Assembly: GCA_963802795.1 (NCBI GenBank)
Contig: CAWDJV010000003.1
Coordinates: 62,001-126,000, forward strand
Reading direction: 5' to 3'
Length of the DNA stretch: 64,000 nucleotides
DNA from: JAIBJN01 sp963802795
Lineage (GTDB): Bacteria > Actinomycetota > Thermoleophilia > Gaiellales > Gaiellaceae
Numbering within the stretch: position 1 is the first letter of the stretch; each line of letters opens with the position of its first letter. The notes under the pieces are model-generated. The model saw nothing but the letters and a program-made list of their open reading frames with translations, ran no database searches and was not told where the DNA came from. Shown here piece after piece: positions 53,910 through 61,964 of the stretch. The translations under genes were made by a program, and so were the position numbers.

Positions 53910-55385
53910 CTACTCGCCCGCGCCGAAGCCGCCGCCGCCGGGTGTCTCGATGACCACCGACTCGCCGGCGGCAAGCGCGAGCGTCACCTTCGCCGGAACG
54001 GGCCGGCCGTCGACGAGGTTGCGGCCGGGCGCGCCGGCGCCGCCGCTTCGAATGCCCGCGGGGCCCCGCGCCCGCCGCTCGCTCACGATCGAGACGCGGC
54101 AGCGCTCGAGCGCCCTGATCTCCCTGATGACGCCGTCGCCGCCCCGGAAGCGGCCCTTGCCGCCCGAGCCCAGCCGGACGGCGTAGCGCTCCACCCGCAG
54201 CGGGTAGGCGAGCTCCAGCGCCTCGACGGGCGTGTTGAGCGTGTTCGACATGCTCACGTGCACGGCAGACGGGCCGTCTGCCGAGGGGCATGCCCCCTGT
54301 CCCCCCGCGATCGTCTCGTAGTAGGTGAAGCGGGAGTTTCCGAACGCGACGTTGTTCATCGTCCCCTGCCCCTGGGCCGGCACGGCGACGGCCTCTCCGA
54401 ACGCACGGAAGAGGACGTCCGCGATCCGGCTCGACGTCTCCACGTTGCCCGCCGCGACCGCCGCCGGCGGGCGGGCGTTGACGAGCGACCCCTCGGGCGC
54501 GAGCACGGTCACCGGCGCGAACGCGCCACCCGACGCGGGCACGTCCGGATCGGTGAGACAGCGGACGACGAAGTACGCGGCCGACCGTGTCACGGCGAGC
54601 GGACAGTTGAGGTTGCCGTCGTGCTGTGGGTCGGTGTCCGCGAAGTCGATGACGATCTCCTCCCCGGCGATGGTCACCCGGGCGCGAACCACCAGCTCTC
54701 CCTCCGTCGGCTCGAGGAGGTCGAACGCTTCGAACGAGCCGTCGGGGAGCTCGGCGATGGCGGCGCGCACCCGGCGCTCGGAGTAGGCATAGAGCCCGTC
54801 CATCGCGGCGCGCACCCGCTCGACGCCCCGGCGCTCGCAGAGCTCCTCGAGCCGCCGCTCGGCGAGCCGGTGGGCCGCGACCTGGGCCCGAAGGTCGCCG
54901 CGGCGCTCGTCGGGGTTCCGCATGTTTGCGAGCAGGATCGTCTCGACCTCCTCCGTGAGCCGGACCGGCGGTAAGACCAGCCCTTCCTGGTAGATGTCGG
55001 TCGAGTCGGCCGAGAGGCTCGCCGGCTCCGCGCCGCCCACGTCGGCGTAGTGGGCGCGCGACACGGCAAGCCCGGCGTCGACGCGAGAGACGAGGGTCAC
55101 GTCCGGGAGGTGGGTGCCGCCGGTGAACGGGTCGTTGACGACGAAGATCTCACCCGGGCGCGGCTCGAGCTCGAGCACCGCCGCAACCGCCTCGGGCATC
55201 GCCCCCAGGTGGACCGGGATGTGCTCGGCCTGGGCGATCATGCGCCCGTCCTCGGCAAAGAGGGCCGTCGAGCAGTCACGGCGCTCCTTGATGTTCGCCG
55301 AGAAGGCCGCGCGGACGAGCACGGCGCCCATCTCCTCGGCGACTGCCCGGAGCGCGCTGCCGAGAACTTGGAGCTCGATATTCAC
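53910..55385 (-). CDS. hyuB: Hydantoinase/oxoprolinase subunit B
   Basis: 491 residues. LGSALRAVAEEMGAVLVRAAFSANIKERRDCSTALFAEDGRMIAQAEHIPVHLGAM at the N-terminus, IFVVNDPFTGGTHLPDVTLVSRV, IDFADTDPQHDGNLNCPLAVT, GNVETSSRIADVLFRAFG and the C-terminal GGGGFG are family blocks. With subunit A it forms an ATP-dependent N-methylhydantoinase or 5-oxoprolinase, or an acetone-carboxylase-like enzyme; the substrate is not decided by sequence. The ATG overlaps the hyuA stop (4 nt). Confidence 0.9.
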   Translation of the reverse strand: MNIELQVLGSALRAVAEEMGAVLVRAAFSANIKERRDCSTALFAEDGRMIAQAEHIPVHLGAMPEAVAAVLELEPRPGEIFVVNDPFTGGTHLPDVTLVSRVDAGLAVSRAHYADVGGAEPASLSADSTDIYQEGLVLPPVRLTEEVETILLANMRNPDERRGDLRAQVAAHRLAERRLEELCERRGVERVRAAMDGLYAYSERRVRAAIAELPDGSFEAFDLLEPTEGELVVRARVTIAGEEIVIDFADTDPQHDGNLNCPLAVTRSAAYFVVRCLTDPDVPASGGAFAPVTVLAPEGSLVNARPPAAVAAGNVETSSRIADVLFRAFGEAVAVPAQGQGTMNNVAFGNSRFTYYETIAGGQGACPSADGPSAVHVSMSNTLNTPVEALELAYPLRVERYAVRLGSGGKGRFRGGDGVIREIRALERCRVSIVSERRARGPAGIRSGGAGAPGRNLVDGRPVPAKVTLALAAGESVVIETPGGGGFGAGE

Positions 55386-57127
55386 GATCTCGTGAGGATC
55401 AATGTGCTATTCCCGTCCCTATCCCCCTCCCACCCAGGGGGCACCCAGCACGTGGCGCCCTCGAGCTCGACGACGGCGGGCCCGGTCACGCTCAGGGGCT
55501 CGCCGCCGGGGAGGTCGAGCTCGGGGCCGGGAGTCACTTCCGCAGTCCGCAGGGCGACGAGCTCGATCGGCCGGGCGGGGTCCGCGTAGCCGTAACGCTC
55601 CTCGTGCAGCCGGTGGAACGCCTCGGCCGGGTCCTGCCCGAGGGGCACCGTCAACTCGAACGACTGGCCCGTGTAGCGCAGGTCCACCTCGCCCTCCCGC
55701 GGGAGCAGGCCGGCGTCCTCGAGCGGGATCACGTACGAGCGCACGCGGTCGCGGCGTTCCTCGCTCGCCACGAGGCCGAGGGCCGAGAGGACTCCCGCGG
55801 GCGCCGGGACGAGCACCTTGCCGATTCCCAGCGCCTCCGCGAGCTCGCAGGCATGGAGCGGGCCCGCGCCGCCGAAGGCGACGAGGGCGAAGTCGCGTGG
55901 ATCGTGGCCGCGCTCGACGGAGACGAGTCGCAGCGCGCGCAGCATCTCCGCGTTGACGACCTCGACGACGGCCCGTGGGTCGAGGTCGCCGAGCGCGAGC
56001 TCGGCTGCCGCCGGGTCGAGCTCGAGCCCGCCCGCAAGCGTCGCCGGAAGCCTCCCGAGAGCGAGGTTGGCGTCGGTAACGGTCGGCTCCACGCCGCCGC
56101 GGCCGTAGCAGGCCGGCCCGGGATCGGCGCCGGCGCTCTCCGGGCCCACCCGCAGGGCGCCGCCCGTGTCGCGCCACACGATCGACCCTCCACCCGCACC
56201 GACGGTCTGGAGGTCGACGGTCGGAAGCCGAATCGGGAAGCCGCCGACCTCGCGCTCCCCCGTCCGGCCTGCCTCTCCGCCGGCGATCAGGCACACGTCG
56301 GTCGAGGTTCCTCCCATGTCGAAGGCAATCGCGTCGTCGACGCCGGCGAGCCGGGCCACGCGCGCGGCGCCGACGACCCCCGCCGCCGGGCCGGACACGA
56401 GCACGAGCGAGGGATGCCCGGCCGCCTCCGTGAGCGTGCAGACGCCGCCCGACGAGCGCATGACGAGCGGTTCCGGGAGCTGCGCCTCGCGGCAACGGCC
56501 CGCGAGTGAGCCGAGGTAGGCAGACAGCACGGGGCCGAGGTACGCGTCGACGGTCGTCGTCGAGGCCCGCTCGTACTCCCGGAACTCGGGCGCCACCTCG
56601 TGGGAGGCGACGACGCGGGCATCCGGGAGCCGCCGACGCACCTCCTCGGCCACGAGGCGCTCGTGGCTCGAGTCGCGGAAGGAGAAGAGGAGGCAGATCG
56701 CCACTGCCTCCGCGTCCAGCTCCGGGAGAGAGCCGAGGTCGAGCGGCTCGACGACGCCCTCCGGGCCGACCCGCTCGTGGACGCCGACGCAGCGCTCGAG
56801 CGGGACGAGGGGCTCCGGATGCGTCTCGCAGAGCCGATAGAGGTGTGCACGGGTCTGGCGCCGCAGGTGGAGCACGTGCTCGAAGCCCGCGGTGCCGACG
56901 AAGGCGGTCCGGGCCCCCTTGCGCTCGAGAAGAGCGTTGGTGGCGATGGTCGTCCCGTGCGTGAACCGCTCGAGCGCCCCCTCCCCCGCTCCGACGGCCG
57001 CGGCGGCCTTGACGACCGAGAGCTCCTGCGCGCGGACCGTCGGCACCTTGGCGGTCCGGAGCTGTCCGTCGGCGAGGAGCACGGCGTCGGTGAACGTGCC
57101 GCCCACGTCGATCCCGAGAATCGCCAC
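55382..57127 (-). CDS. hyuA: Hydantoinase/oxoprolinase subunit A
   Basis: 581 residues. Actin-like ATPase fold: ILGIDVGGTFTDAVLLADGQL, RFTHGTTIATNALLERKGARTAFVGTAGFEHVLHLRRQTR, ASHEVAPEFREYERASTTTVDAYLGPVL, MRSSGGVCTLTEAAGHPSLVLVSGPAAGVVGAARVA, AIAFDMGGTSTDVCLIAGG, FALVAFGGAGPLHACELAEALGI. Subunit A supplies ATP-dependent activation of the substrate amide. First gene of hyuA-hyuB. Confidence 0.92.
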   Translation of the reverse strand: MAILGIDVGGTFTDAVLLADGQLRTAKVPTVRAQELSVVKAAAAVGAGEGALERFTHGTTIATNALLERKGARTAFVGTAGFEHVLHLRRQTRAHLYRLCETHPEPLVPLERCVGVHERVGPEGVVEPLDLGSLPELDAEAVAICLLFSFRDSSHERLVAEEVRRRLPDARVVASHEVAPEFREYERASTTTVDAYLGPVLSAYLGSLAGRCREAQLPEPLVMRSSGGVCTLTEAAGHPSLVLVSGPAAGVVGAARVARLAGVDDAIAFDMGGTSTDVCLIAGGEAGRTGEREVGGFPIRLPTVDLQTVGAGGGSIVWRDTGGALRVGPESAGADPGPACYGRGGVEPTVTDANLALGRLPATLAGGLELDPAAAELALGDLDPRAVVEVVNAEMLRALRLVSVERGHDPRDFALVAFGGAGPLHACELAEALGIGKVLVPAPAGVLSALGLVASEERRDRVRSYVIPLEDAGLLPREGEVDLRYTGQSFELTVPLGQDPAEAFHRLHEERYGYADPARPIELVALRTAEVTPGPELDLPGGEPLSVTGPAVVELEGATCWVPPGWEGDRDGNSTLILTRS

Positions 57128-57167
57128 GCGGCACGTCTACCACGCCGGCCCGATGCGTGCCGACTCG

Positions 57168-57716
57168 CTACGCGGCGTGGCGACGGCGGTACGTGCGCGC
57201 CTTCGTCCGGTTCCCGCAGACCGCCATCGAGCACCACTGGCGGGAGTGGTTGCGCGCGTGGTCGTAGAAGGCCCAGCGGCAGTCGTCGGCGCGGCATGCT
57301 TTCAGCCGGGACCACGTCCCGTCCGCCATTGCGCCGGCGACGATCGCCAGGAGGCGCCCGAGCGCGCCGGCGACGCCTCCCGCGCGCGGCTCGAGCCGGA
57401 GGCCCCCCGAGGAGTCGAAGCGCGGCTCGAGGCCCGCGTCCGTGGCCGCCCGGTTGAGAGCGACGGCCGCCTGCTTGCGGACGCTGACCCCGTTGTTCTC
57501 GAGGAGGAGCGCCCGGACCGCCTCTCGGAGCCGGCGGGCCGCGTCGAGGTCGTGACGCGTGATCCGCCCTCGTACTCGCAGGCCGTGGTCCGCCAGCCAC
57601 GTGTCGAGCGTCTCAGGGCTCGAGAGCTCGTCCGTCCCGTTCTCGATGTTCCGGGTGTTCACGAACGCCCGGACGTGCTCGAGATCGTCGGGCGCCGCCT
57701 GCAGGCTTGTAACCAT
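57168..57716 (-). CDS. CGNR zinc-finger transcriptional regulator
   Basis: 182 residues. An ABATE-type N-terminal domain (AFVNTRNIENGTDELSSPETLDTWLADHGL...DLDAARRLREAVRALLLENNG) is followed by the C-terminal CGNR finger: CRADDCRWAFYDHARNHSRQWCSMAVCGNRTKARTYRRRH, where four Cys bind zinc and the basic end binds DNA. Its ATG lies inside a palindrome shared with the divergent cupin gene. A TAATCT hexamer 7 nt before the ATG suggests a leaderless mRNA. Likely repressor of itself and the cupin gene. Confidence 0.87.
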   Translation of the reverse strand: MVTSLQAAPDDLEHVRAFVNTRNIENGTDELSSPETLDTWLADHGLRVRGRITRHDLDAARRLREAVRALLLENNGVSVRKQAAVALNRAATDAGLEPRFDSSGGLRLEPRAGGVAGALGRLLAIVAGAMADGTWSRLKACRADDCRWAFYDHARNHSRQWCSMAVCGNRTKARTYRRRHAA

Positions 57717-57737
57717 CTATAGTAGATTACAGGTTAC
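57709..57737. promoter_or_regulatory. Nested palindromic operator between CGNR and cupin genes
   Basis: Outer arms GTAACC (57709-57714) and GGTTAC (57732-57737) enclose a perfect inner palindrome ATCTA-TAG-TAGAT (57714-57726, sharing one base). It is AT-rich against a GC-rich background, spans the CGNR start codon, and covers possible -10 elements in both directions (TATAGT plus, TAATCT minus). Confidence 0.65.
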
Positions 57738-57759
57738 TACGGCGAAAGGAAACGGTTTG

Positions 57760-58179
57760 ATGTCCGATCTCCCGTACCGCACCGCGCGCCTCACCGACCT
57801 CCCGACGCCGGGCAAGGACGAGCCCGGTCTCGCGGCCTGGCGGGCCGTGCGCATCCATTTCGGGGTCACCTCCTTCGGGGTCAACGCGTACGCCGCAGAG
57901 GACGCGGGCGGCGAGCTCAGCCCCGAGCACACCGAGCTGACCGACAGCGGGACGCGGCACGAAGAGCTCTTCTTCGTCGGGAGCGGCCGCGCCAGGTTCA
58001 CGATCGGCGGCGAGACCGTCGACGCCCCCGCGGGGACCTTCGTCTACGTGCCGGATCCGGCGGTCGTGCGGAGCGCGACCGCGCTCGAGGCGGGAACGAC
58101 GCTGCTTGCGGTCGGAGGCGAGCCGGGGAAGGCGTTCGAGGTCTCCCCCTGGGAGCAAGAGTACGCCCAGCGTGCCTAG
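57760..58179 (+). CDS. Cupin-domain protein
   Basis: 139 residues. One cupin: SGTRHEELFFVGSGRARFTIGGETVDAPAGTFVYVPDPAVVRSATALEAGTTLLAVGG. The usual HxH of motif 1 is reduced to RHEE, so a classic metal site is doubtful and a ligand-binding role is possible. ATG 57760 has AAAGGAAA upstream. Divergent from, and probably controlled by, the CGNR regulator. The next gene starts 8 nt before its stop. Confidence 0.8.
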   Translation: MSDLPYRTARLTDLPTPGKDEPGLAAWRAVRIHFGVTSFGVNAYAAEDAGGELSPEHTELTDSGTRHEELFFVGSGRARFTIGGETVDAPAGTFVYVPDPAVVRSATALEAGTTLLAVGGEPGKAFEVSPWEQEYAQRA

Positions 58180-59110
58180 CACGGCCTGGACGGCAAGCCT
58201 TCCGCTCGTCGGCGCCGGAGGCGAGCAGGTCGACCTGTGGCGGACGATTCAGTCCCACGGGCTCGTCGACCTGCCGCCCATGCGGATCGACGAGGAGTCG
58301 CGCGCGCTCGAGATCACCGTTCCCCTCCCCACCGGTCGTCCCCGCACGCTTCTGATCGCCGACGGCCGGCCCGGCAAGGCGCTCGTCACGGTCGCCGGCC
58401 GCACGCCCGGCGCCCGGCAGGCGGCAACCGTGATCGCGGGCGCGGCGCACGTCCTGCGTCTCGACGAGGACCTCTCCCCCTTCTACCGAGCGGCCGCGGA
58501 CGACCCCGACCTCGCGTGGGCGGCCGGCGGCGCCGGACGGCTGATTCGCAGCCCCACCGTCTACGAGGAGGTCGTCAAGACGATCTGCACGACGAACTGC
58601 GCGTGGTCGGCCACCGAGCGCATGGTCGGCGCCCTCGTCGAGCACCTGGGTGAGCCCGCCGCCGGAGCGGCCGCCGAGGGCCCGTACGGTCGAGCCTTCC
58701 CGACCCCCACCGCGATGGCCGAGGCCTCCGAGGCCTTCTACCGAGACGTCGTCCGCGCCGGCTATCGCGGGCCCTACCTCCGCTCGCTCGCGGCCGACGT
58801 CGCGGCCGGGACGCTCGACCTGGAGGAACTGGGCAACGCAACCCGTGACGAGATTTCCGACGAGGAAGTGGAGATCCGGCTCCTCGCCCTCCCCGGCGTC
58901 GGCCCCTACGCGGCCGCCCACATCATGATGCTCCTGGGCCGCTACTCGCGCCTCGTGCTCGACTCCTGGACACGACCGAAGTACGCACGGGTGACGGGTG
59001 GGCGGCCTGTGAAGGACTCGACGATCGAGCGGCGCTTCCGCCGCTACGGGCCGTATGCGGGACTCGCCTTCTGGCTCGTCCTCACGCGCGACTGGGTTCC
59101 CGAGTCGTGA
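58172..59110 (+). CDS. HhH-GPD superfamily DNA glycosylase
   Basis: 312 residues. The glycosylase core has SPTVYEEVVKTICTTNCAWSATERMVGALVEHLG, the helix-hairpin-helix LLALPGVGPYAAAHIMMLLGRYSRLVLDSWTR and the catalytic Asp in VLDSWTR. An N-terminal beta domain (about 1-110) resembles the TBP-like domain of AlkA/OGG1-type enzymes. Removes damaged bases (alkylated or oxidised; not resolved). No iron-sulfur cysteines at the C-terminus. GTG 58172 overlaps the cupin gene; its stop overlaps azlC (GTGA). Confidence 0.85.
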   Translation: MPSTAWTASLPLVGAGGEQVDLWRTIQSHGLVDLPPMRIDEESRALEITVPLPTGRPRTLLIADGRPGKALVTVAGRTPGARQAATVIAGAAHVLRLDEDLSPFYRAAADDPDLAWAAGGAGRLIRSPTVYEEVVKTICTTNCAWSATERMVGALVEHLGEPAAGAAAEGPYGRAFPTPTAMAEASEAFYRDVVRAGYRGPYLRSLAADVAAGTLDLEELGNATRDEISDEEVEIRLLALPGVGPYAAAHIMMLLGRYSRLVLDSWTRPKYARVTGGRPVKDSTIERRFRRYGPYAGLAFWLVLTRDWVPES

Positions 59111-59763
59111 GCGCCGCGCGGTACCGCGACGGGGCGAAGAAGATCGCTCCGTTTGCCGTTGCGGCCTTCGCGTTCGCGCTCTCGTTCGGCGTGCTCGCGC
59201 CGGGGGCGGGCATCGACCCGCTGGAGGCGATCGTCATGTCCGCGACGACGTTCGCCGGATCGGCGCAGTTCGCCGCGGTCTCGATCCTCGGAGTGGGCGG
59301 CGGGATCGCCTCCGCGATCGTCGCCGCCACGCTCCTGAACGCCCGCTACGCGCCGATCAGCGTCTCGGTGGCGCCGATCTTCGTCGGCGGTCCGCTGCGG
59401 CGGCTGCTCGAGTCGCAGCTGATCGTCGACGAGTCGTGGGCGCTGTCGAAGCGGCCGGACGGCCGCTATGACCGAGGCCTACTCGTCGGCGCAGGCCTGC
59501 TCCTCTACGTCTGCTGGGTGGGCGGCACCGCGGTCGGCGCGTTCGCAGGGGACGCGCTCGCCGATCCGTCCGCTCTCGGGCTCGACGCCGCCTTTCCGGC
59601 GCTCTTTCTCGCCCTCCTGGTGACGCAGGTGCACTCCAGGCGCGCTCTTGCCGCCGCAATCCTCGGCGGAAGCATCGCTCTTGTGCTCCTCCCCGTCGCT
59701 CCGGCCGGCGTGCCGATCGTCGCGGCGGCGGCGGCGTGCCTGCTCGGCTGGAGGCGACCGTGA
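59107..59763 (+). CDS. azlC: AzlC-type branched-chain amino-acid exporter subunit
   Basis: 218 residues, about seven helices. APFAVAAFAFALSFGVLAPGAGIDPLEAIVMSATTFAGSAQFAAVSIL and NARYAPISVSVAPIF are the AzlC/YgaZ signature segments. With AzlD it exports branched-chain amino acids or analogues. GTG start coupled to the glycosylase gene. Confidence 0.9.
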   Translation: MSAARYRDGAKKIAPFAVAAFAFALSFGVLAPGAGIDPLEAIVMSATTFAGSAQFAAVSILGVGGGIASAIVAATLLNARYAPISVSVAPIFVGGPLRRLLESQLIVDESWALSKRPDGRYDRGLLVGAGLLLYVCWVGGTAVGAFAGDALADPSALGLDAAFPALFLALLVTQVHSRRALAAAILGGSIALVLLPVAPAGVPIVAAAAACLLGWRRP

Positions 59764-60068
59764 GCGAGGTCTGGATCGTCATCGCCGTTGTCGGAGCAGC
59801 GACTGTCGCGCTGAAGTCCGTCGGTCCCGTGTTGCTCGGGGGCAAACCGCTGCCCCAGCACCTGACAGGCGTCGTCGCGCTCCTCGCCCCCGCCCTCCTC
59901 GCAGCGCTCGTCGTCACGCAGGCGGTCGGCGGCGACGAGGAGATCGTCCTGGACGCGCGCCTCGCCGGGCTCGGAGCGGCGGTCGTCGCGATCCTCCTCC
60001 GGGCCCCGCTCCTCGTCGTCGTGGTGGCCGCCGCCGCGGCGACGGGGCTCGTCCGCCTCGTTGCGTAG
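59760..60068 (+). CDS. azlD: AzlD-type small permease subunit
   Basis: 102 residues, four helices: WIVIAVVGAATVALKSVGPVLLGG, LPQHLTGVVALLAPALLAALVVTQAV, LAGLGAAVVAILLRAPLLVVVVAAAAATGLVRLV. The KSVGPVLLGG segment corresponds to the family's conserved R/K-x-x-P loop. Partner of azlC, coupled by GTGA. Confidence 0.9.
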   Translation: MSEVWIVIAVVGAATVALKSVGPVLLGGKPLPQHLTGVVALLAPALLAALVVTQAVGGDEEIVLDARLAGLGAAVVAILLRAPLLVVVVAAAAATGLVRLVA

Positions 60069-60089
60069 CCAACAGCTCGCGGCGGCTCC

Positions 60090-60118
60090 TTGACAGCCCA
60101 CCCGAGGCATGGAAAGAG
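60090..60118 (+). promoter_or_regulatory. Promoter of LVIVD gene 1
   Basis: TTGACA (60090-60095), 17 nt, AAAGAG (60113-60118), or AAGAGT at 18 nt. The perfect -35 with a weak -10 recurs at LVIVD genes 2 and 3. Confidence 0.55.
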
Positions 60119-60129
60119 TGCCGGGGCCG

Positions 60130-60221
60130 AAGGTCTGGCAGGCAGTCAGGGGGGCGCATCTTCGCCGAGCACGTCAGTCCGTGCGAGCCTTGGGGTGAGG
60201 GTGGCGGCGGCGTGCGCCTCC
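60130..60221 (+). promoter_or_regulatory. Shared 5' leader motif, copy 1
   Basis: GTCTGGCAGGCAGTCAGGGG begins at 60133 and leads into a G-run. GGGGGCGCA (60150-60158) can pair with TGCGCCTCC (60213-60221), nine pairs with one G-U. Inside it GCACG-TCAGTC-CGTGC forms a perfect hairpin. The downstream arm ends about 10 nt before the ribosome binding site of the gene. Confidence 0.5.
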
Positions 60222-60240
60222 ATGGACATAGGAGGTGGCA

Positions 60241-61649
60241 GTGGGACGGCTCAAGCTCTTCCTGGCGCTCGCGGCCCTTGCGATCGGGATCGTCGCTGCG
60301 CCGCTGACGGCATCCGGCCCGCCGCGGGTCGATGCGGTCAGCTCGTTCACGTACACGTCCAACCTGACGCCGCTCGGCTACTCGCCGAAGATCGTTCCGT
60401 TGACGGGGCCGGGCTCCGACGTCTTCAACTCCGATCTCGCCTTCTGGGGCGACATCGCGTTCCAGGGCTCCTACGACGGCTGGCGCGCGATCGACATCAA
60501 GTTCCCGTCGCGGCCGAAGGAGATCGTCTTCCAGCCGTGCAGCGGGAACCAGGGCGACGTCGTCGTCTGGGACGGACGTCCTCATCCGCTCGTACAACAC
60601 GCCGGCGCCGGCCGGGGCCCTGTGTGACGGACAGCCGATCCCGGTCGGCTTCGAGGGCATCCACGTCTTCGACATCTCGAACCTGGGGAACCCGCAGCTC
60701 GTCGCGCAGGTTCCGCTCCCGGGCGGCTCGCACACGGCGACAGGCGTGCCGGATCTCGCGAACAACCGCCTGATCCTCTACAACCAGACCTCAGGGCGAT
60801 ACGCCGCCGTTCATCTCGATCGTCGAGGTGCCGCTCGCCAATCCGGCGGCGACGGCCAAGATCGGGGAGGCACCGCTCGTGGACGCCGGCGCGTGCCACG
60901 ACAGCGGCGTGATCCTCGGCAACGTCAACAAGATGGTCTGCGCAAGCCATTCGCACGCCAACGTCTACGACATCGGCGCCAACGAGATCCCCGGCGGCAG
61001 CCTCACGAGCCCGCAGTGGCTCTTCACGATCACCGAGCCTGGAGTGGGCGAGCAGCAAATCGGCCTCGGAACGGGGAACTGGCACTCGGCCGGCTGGACG
61101 TGGGACGGCGAGGTCATCGTCCTCGGCTGGGAGCCCGGCGGCGGCGGCGGACCGCGCTGCTCCGCGAACGGGAGCGTCGTGGGCACGTTCATGGGCCAGC
61201 CGATCATCCAGCAGGACGTGCACAAGTCGTACTTCTTCTACGACGCCCAGACGGGCGCCAAGCTGGGGCAGTTCGTGCTGCCGCGGGACCAGCTGCTCAC
61301 GGAGAACTGCACGATCCACAACTACACGGTCGTCCCGCTCAGGAACAAGGGCGGCAAGCCGCGCTACGTGCTCGTGGCGGGCAACTACCAGTCCGGCATC
61401 AGCGTCGTCGACTTCACGAACCCGGCGGCGGCGAAGGAGATCGCGTACGCAGATCCCGCGCCGCTCTCGCTTCCGCCGGATCCGCTGATCCTCGGCGGCG
61501 ACTGGTCGACCTACTGGTACAACGGCCGCATCTACGAGTCCGACATCAGGCGCGGGCTCATCATCTGGCGGCTCAACGACCCGGCGATCACGTCGTACCT
61601 GCGGACGCCGCACTCGAACCCGCAGACGCAGGAGTTCTCGATCGACTAG
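60241..61649 (+). CDS. Secreted LVIVD-repeat protein 1, two frameshifts
   Basis: About 470 residues after correcting slips near 60573 and 60800. Signal peptide GRLKLFLALAALAIGIVAAPLTASG. Mature protein opens FTYTSNLTPLGYSPKIVPLTGPGSDVFNSDLAFWGDIAFQGSYDGWRAIDI. It then shows LVIVD-type blades (GIHVFDISNLGNPQLVAQV, ISIVEVPLANPAATAKIG, GNYQSGISVVDFTNPAAAKEIAYAD) and ends with GGDWSTYWYNGRIYESDIRRGLIIWRLND. Likely an extracellular beta-propeller-like protein; no catalytic motif is known for the family. GTG 60241 has GGAGGTGGCA. First of three tandem paralogues. Confidence 0.8.
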
Positions 61650-61671
61650 CGGTCGCGAGCGCTCGCGCAGT

Positions 61672-61701
61672 AGGAGAGGCCGCCTCCGGGCGGCCTCTCC
61701 T
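61672..61701 (+). terminator. Terminator hairpin after LVIVD gene 1
   Basis: AGGAGAGGCCGCC-TCCG-GGCGGCCTCTCCT, a perfect 13-bp stem. The core GGCCGCC/GGCGGCC is shared with the other two hairpins of this cluster. Confidence 0.85.
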
Positions 61702-61770
61702 CTGAGAAGCCGGTCGCAAAGCGCGCGCGCTGCTTCCCCGCGAGCACAATCGACCAGTAGCTACTAACCC

Positions 61771-61800
61771 GCGGGAGGCCGCCGCCAGGCGGCCTCCCGC
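61771..61800 (+). terminator. Second hairpin, abutting the promoter of LVIVD gene 2
   Basis: GCGGGAGGCCGCC-GCCA-GGCGGCCTCCCGC, a perfect 13-bp stem. Its last base directly precedes the TTGACA of the next promoter. The stretch between the two hairpins (61702-61770) has no gene. Confidence 0.85.
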
Positions 61801-61829
61801 TTGACAAAAACCCCATGACGAATGACACT
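61801..61829 (+). promoter_or_regulatory. Promoter of LVIVD gene 2
   Basis: TTGACA (61801-61806), 17 nt, GACACT (61824-61829). Confidence 0.55.
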
Positions 61830-61835
61830 GCCCGG

Positions 61836-61922
61836 CGTCAGGCAGGCCAGTTGGGGGAGCATCGGGGACCATCCACCGTTTTTGCGCGCGGGCCTACGGG
61901 GGGACGTCCGCAGTGCTTCCCC
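61836..61922 (+). promoter_or_regulatory. Shared 5' leader motif, copy 2
   Basis: GCGTCAGGCAGGCCAG (from 61835) is followed by a G-run. GGGGGAGCA (61853-61861) can pair with TGCTTCCCC (61914-61922), nine pairs with one G-U. The bases that differ from copy 1 (AGCA instead of CGCA) are matched by changes in the distal arm. Confidence 0.5.
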
Positions 61923-61964
61923 ATGAGCGAATCGAGCTTCAGGACTCGAGAAGGAGGAGCGTAC

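Noticed and set aside
61828..61845. CTGCC...GGCAG as a leader hairpin in LVIVD copies 2 and 3
   Set aside because: The 5' arm overlaps the -10 element, so it would not be transcribed; if meaningful it would be a DNA operator, and copy 1 does not keep the spacing.
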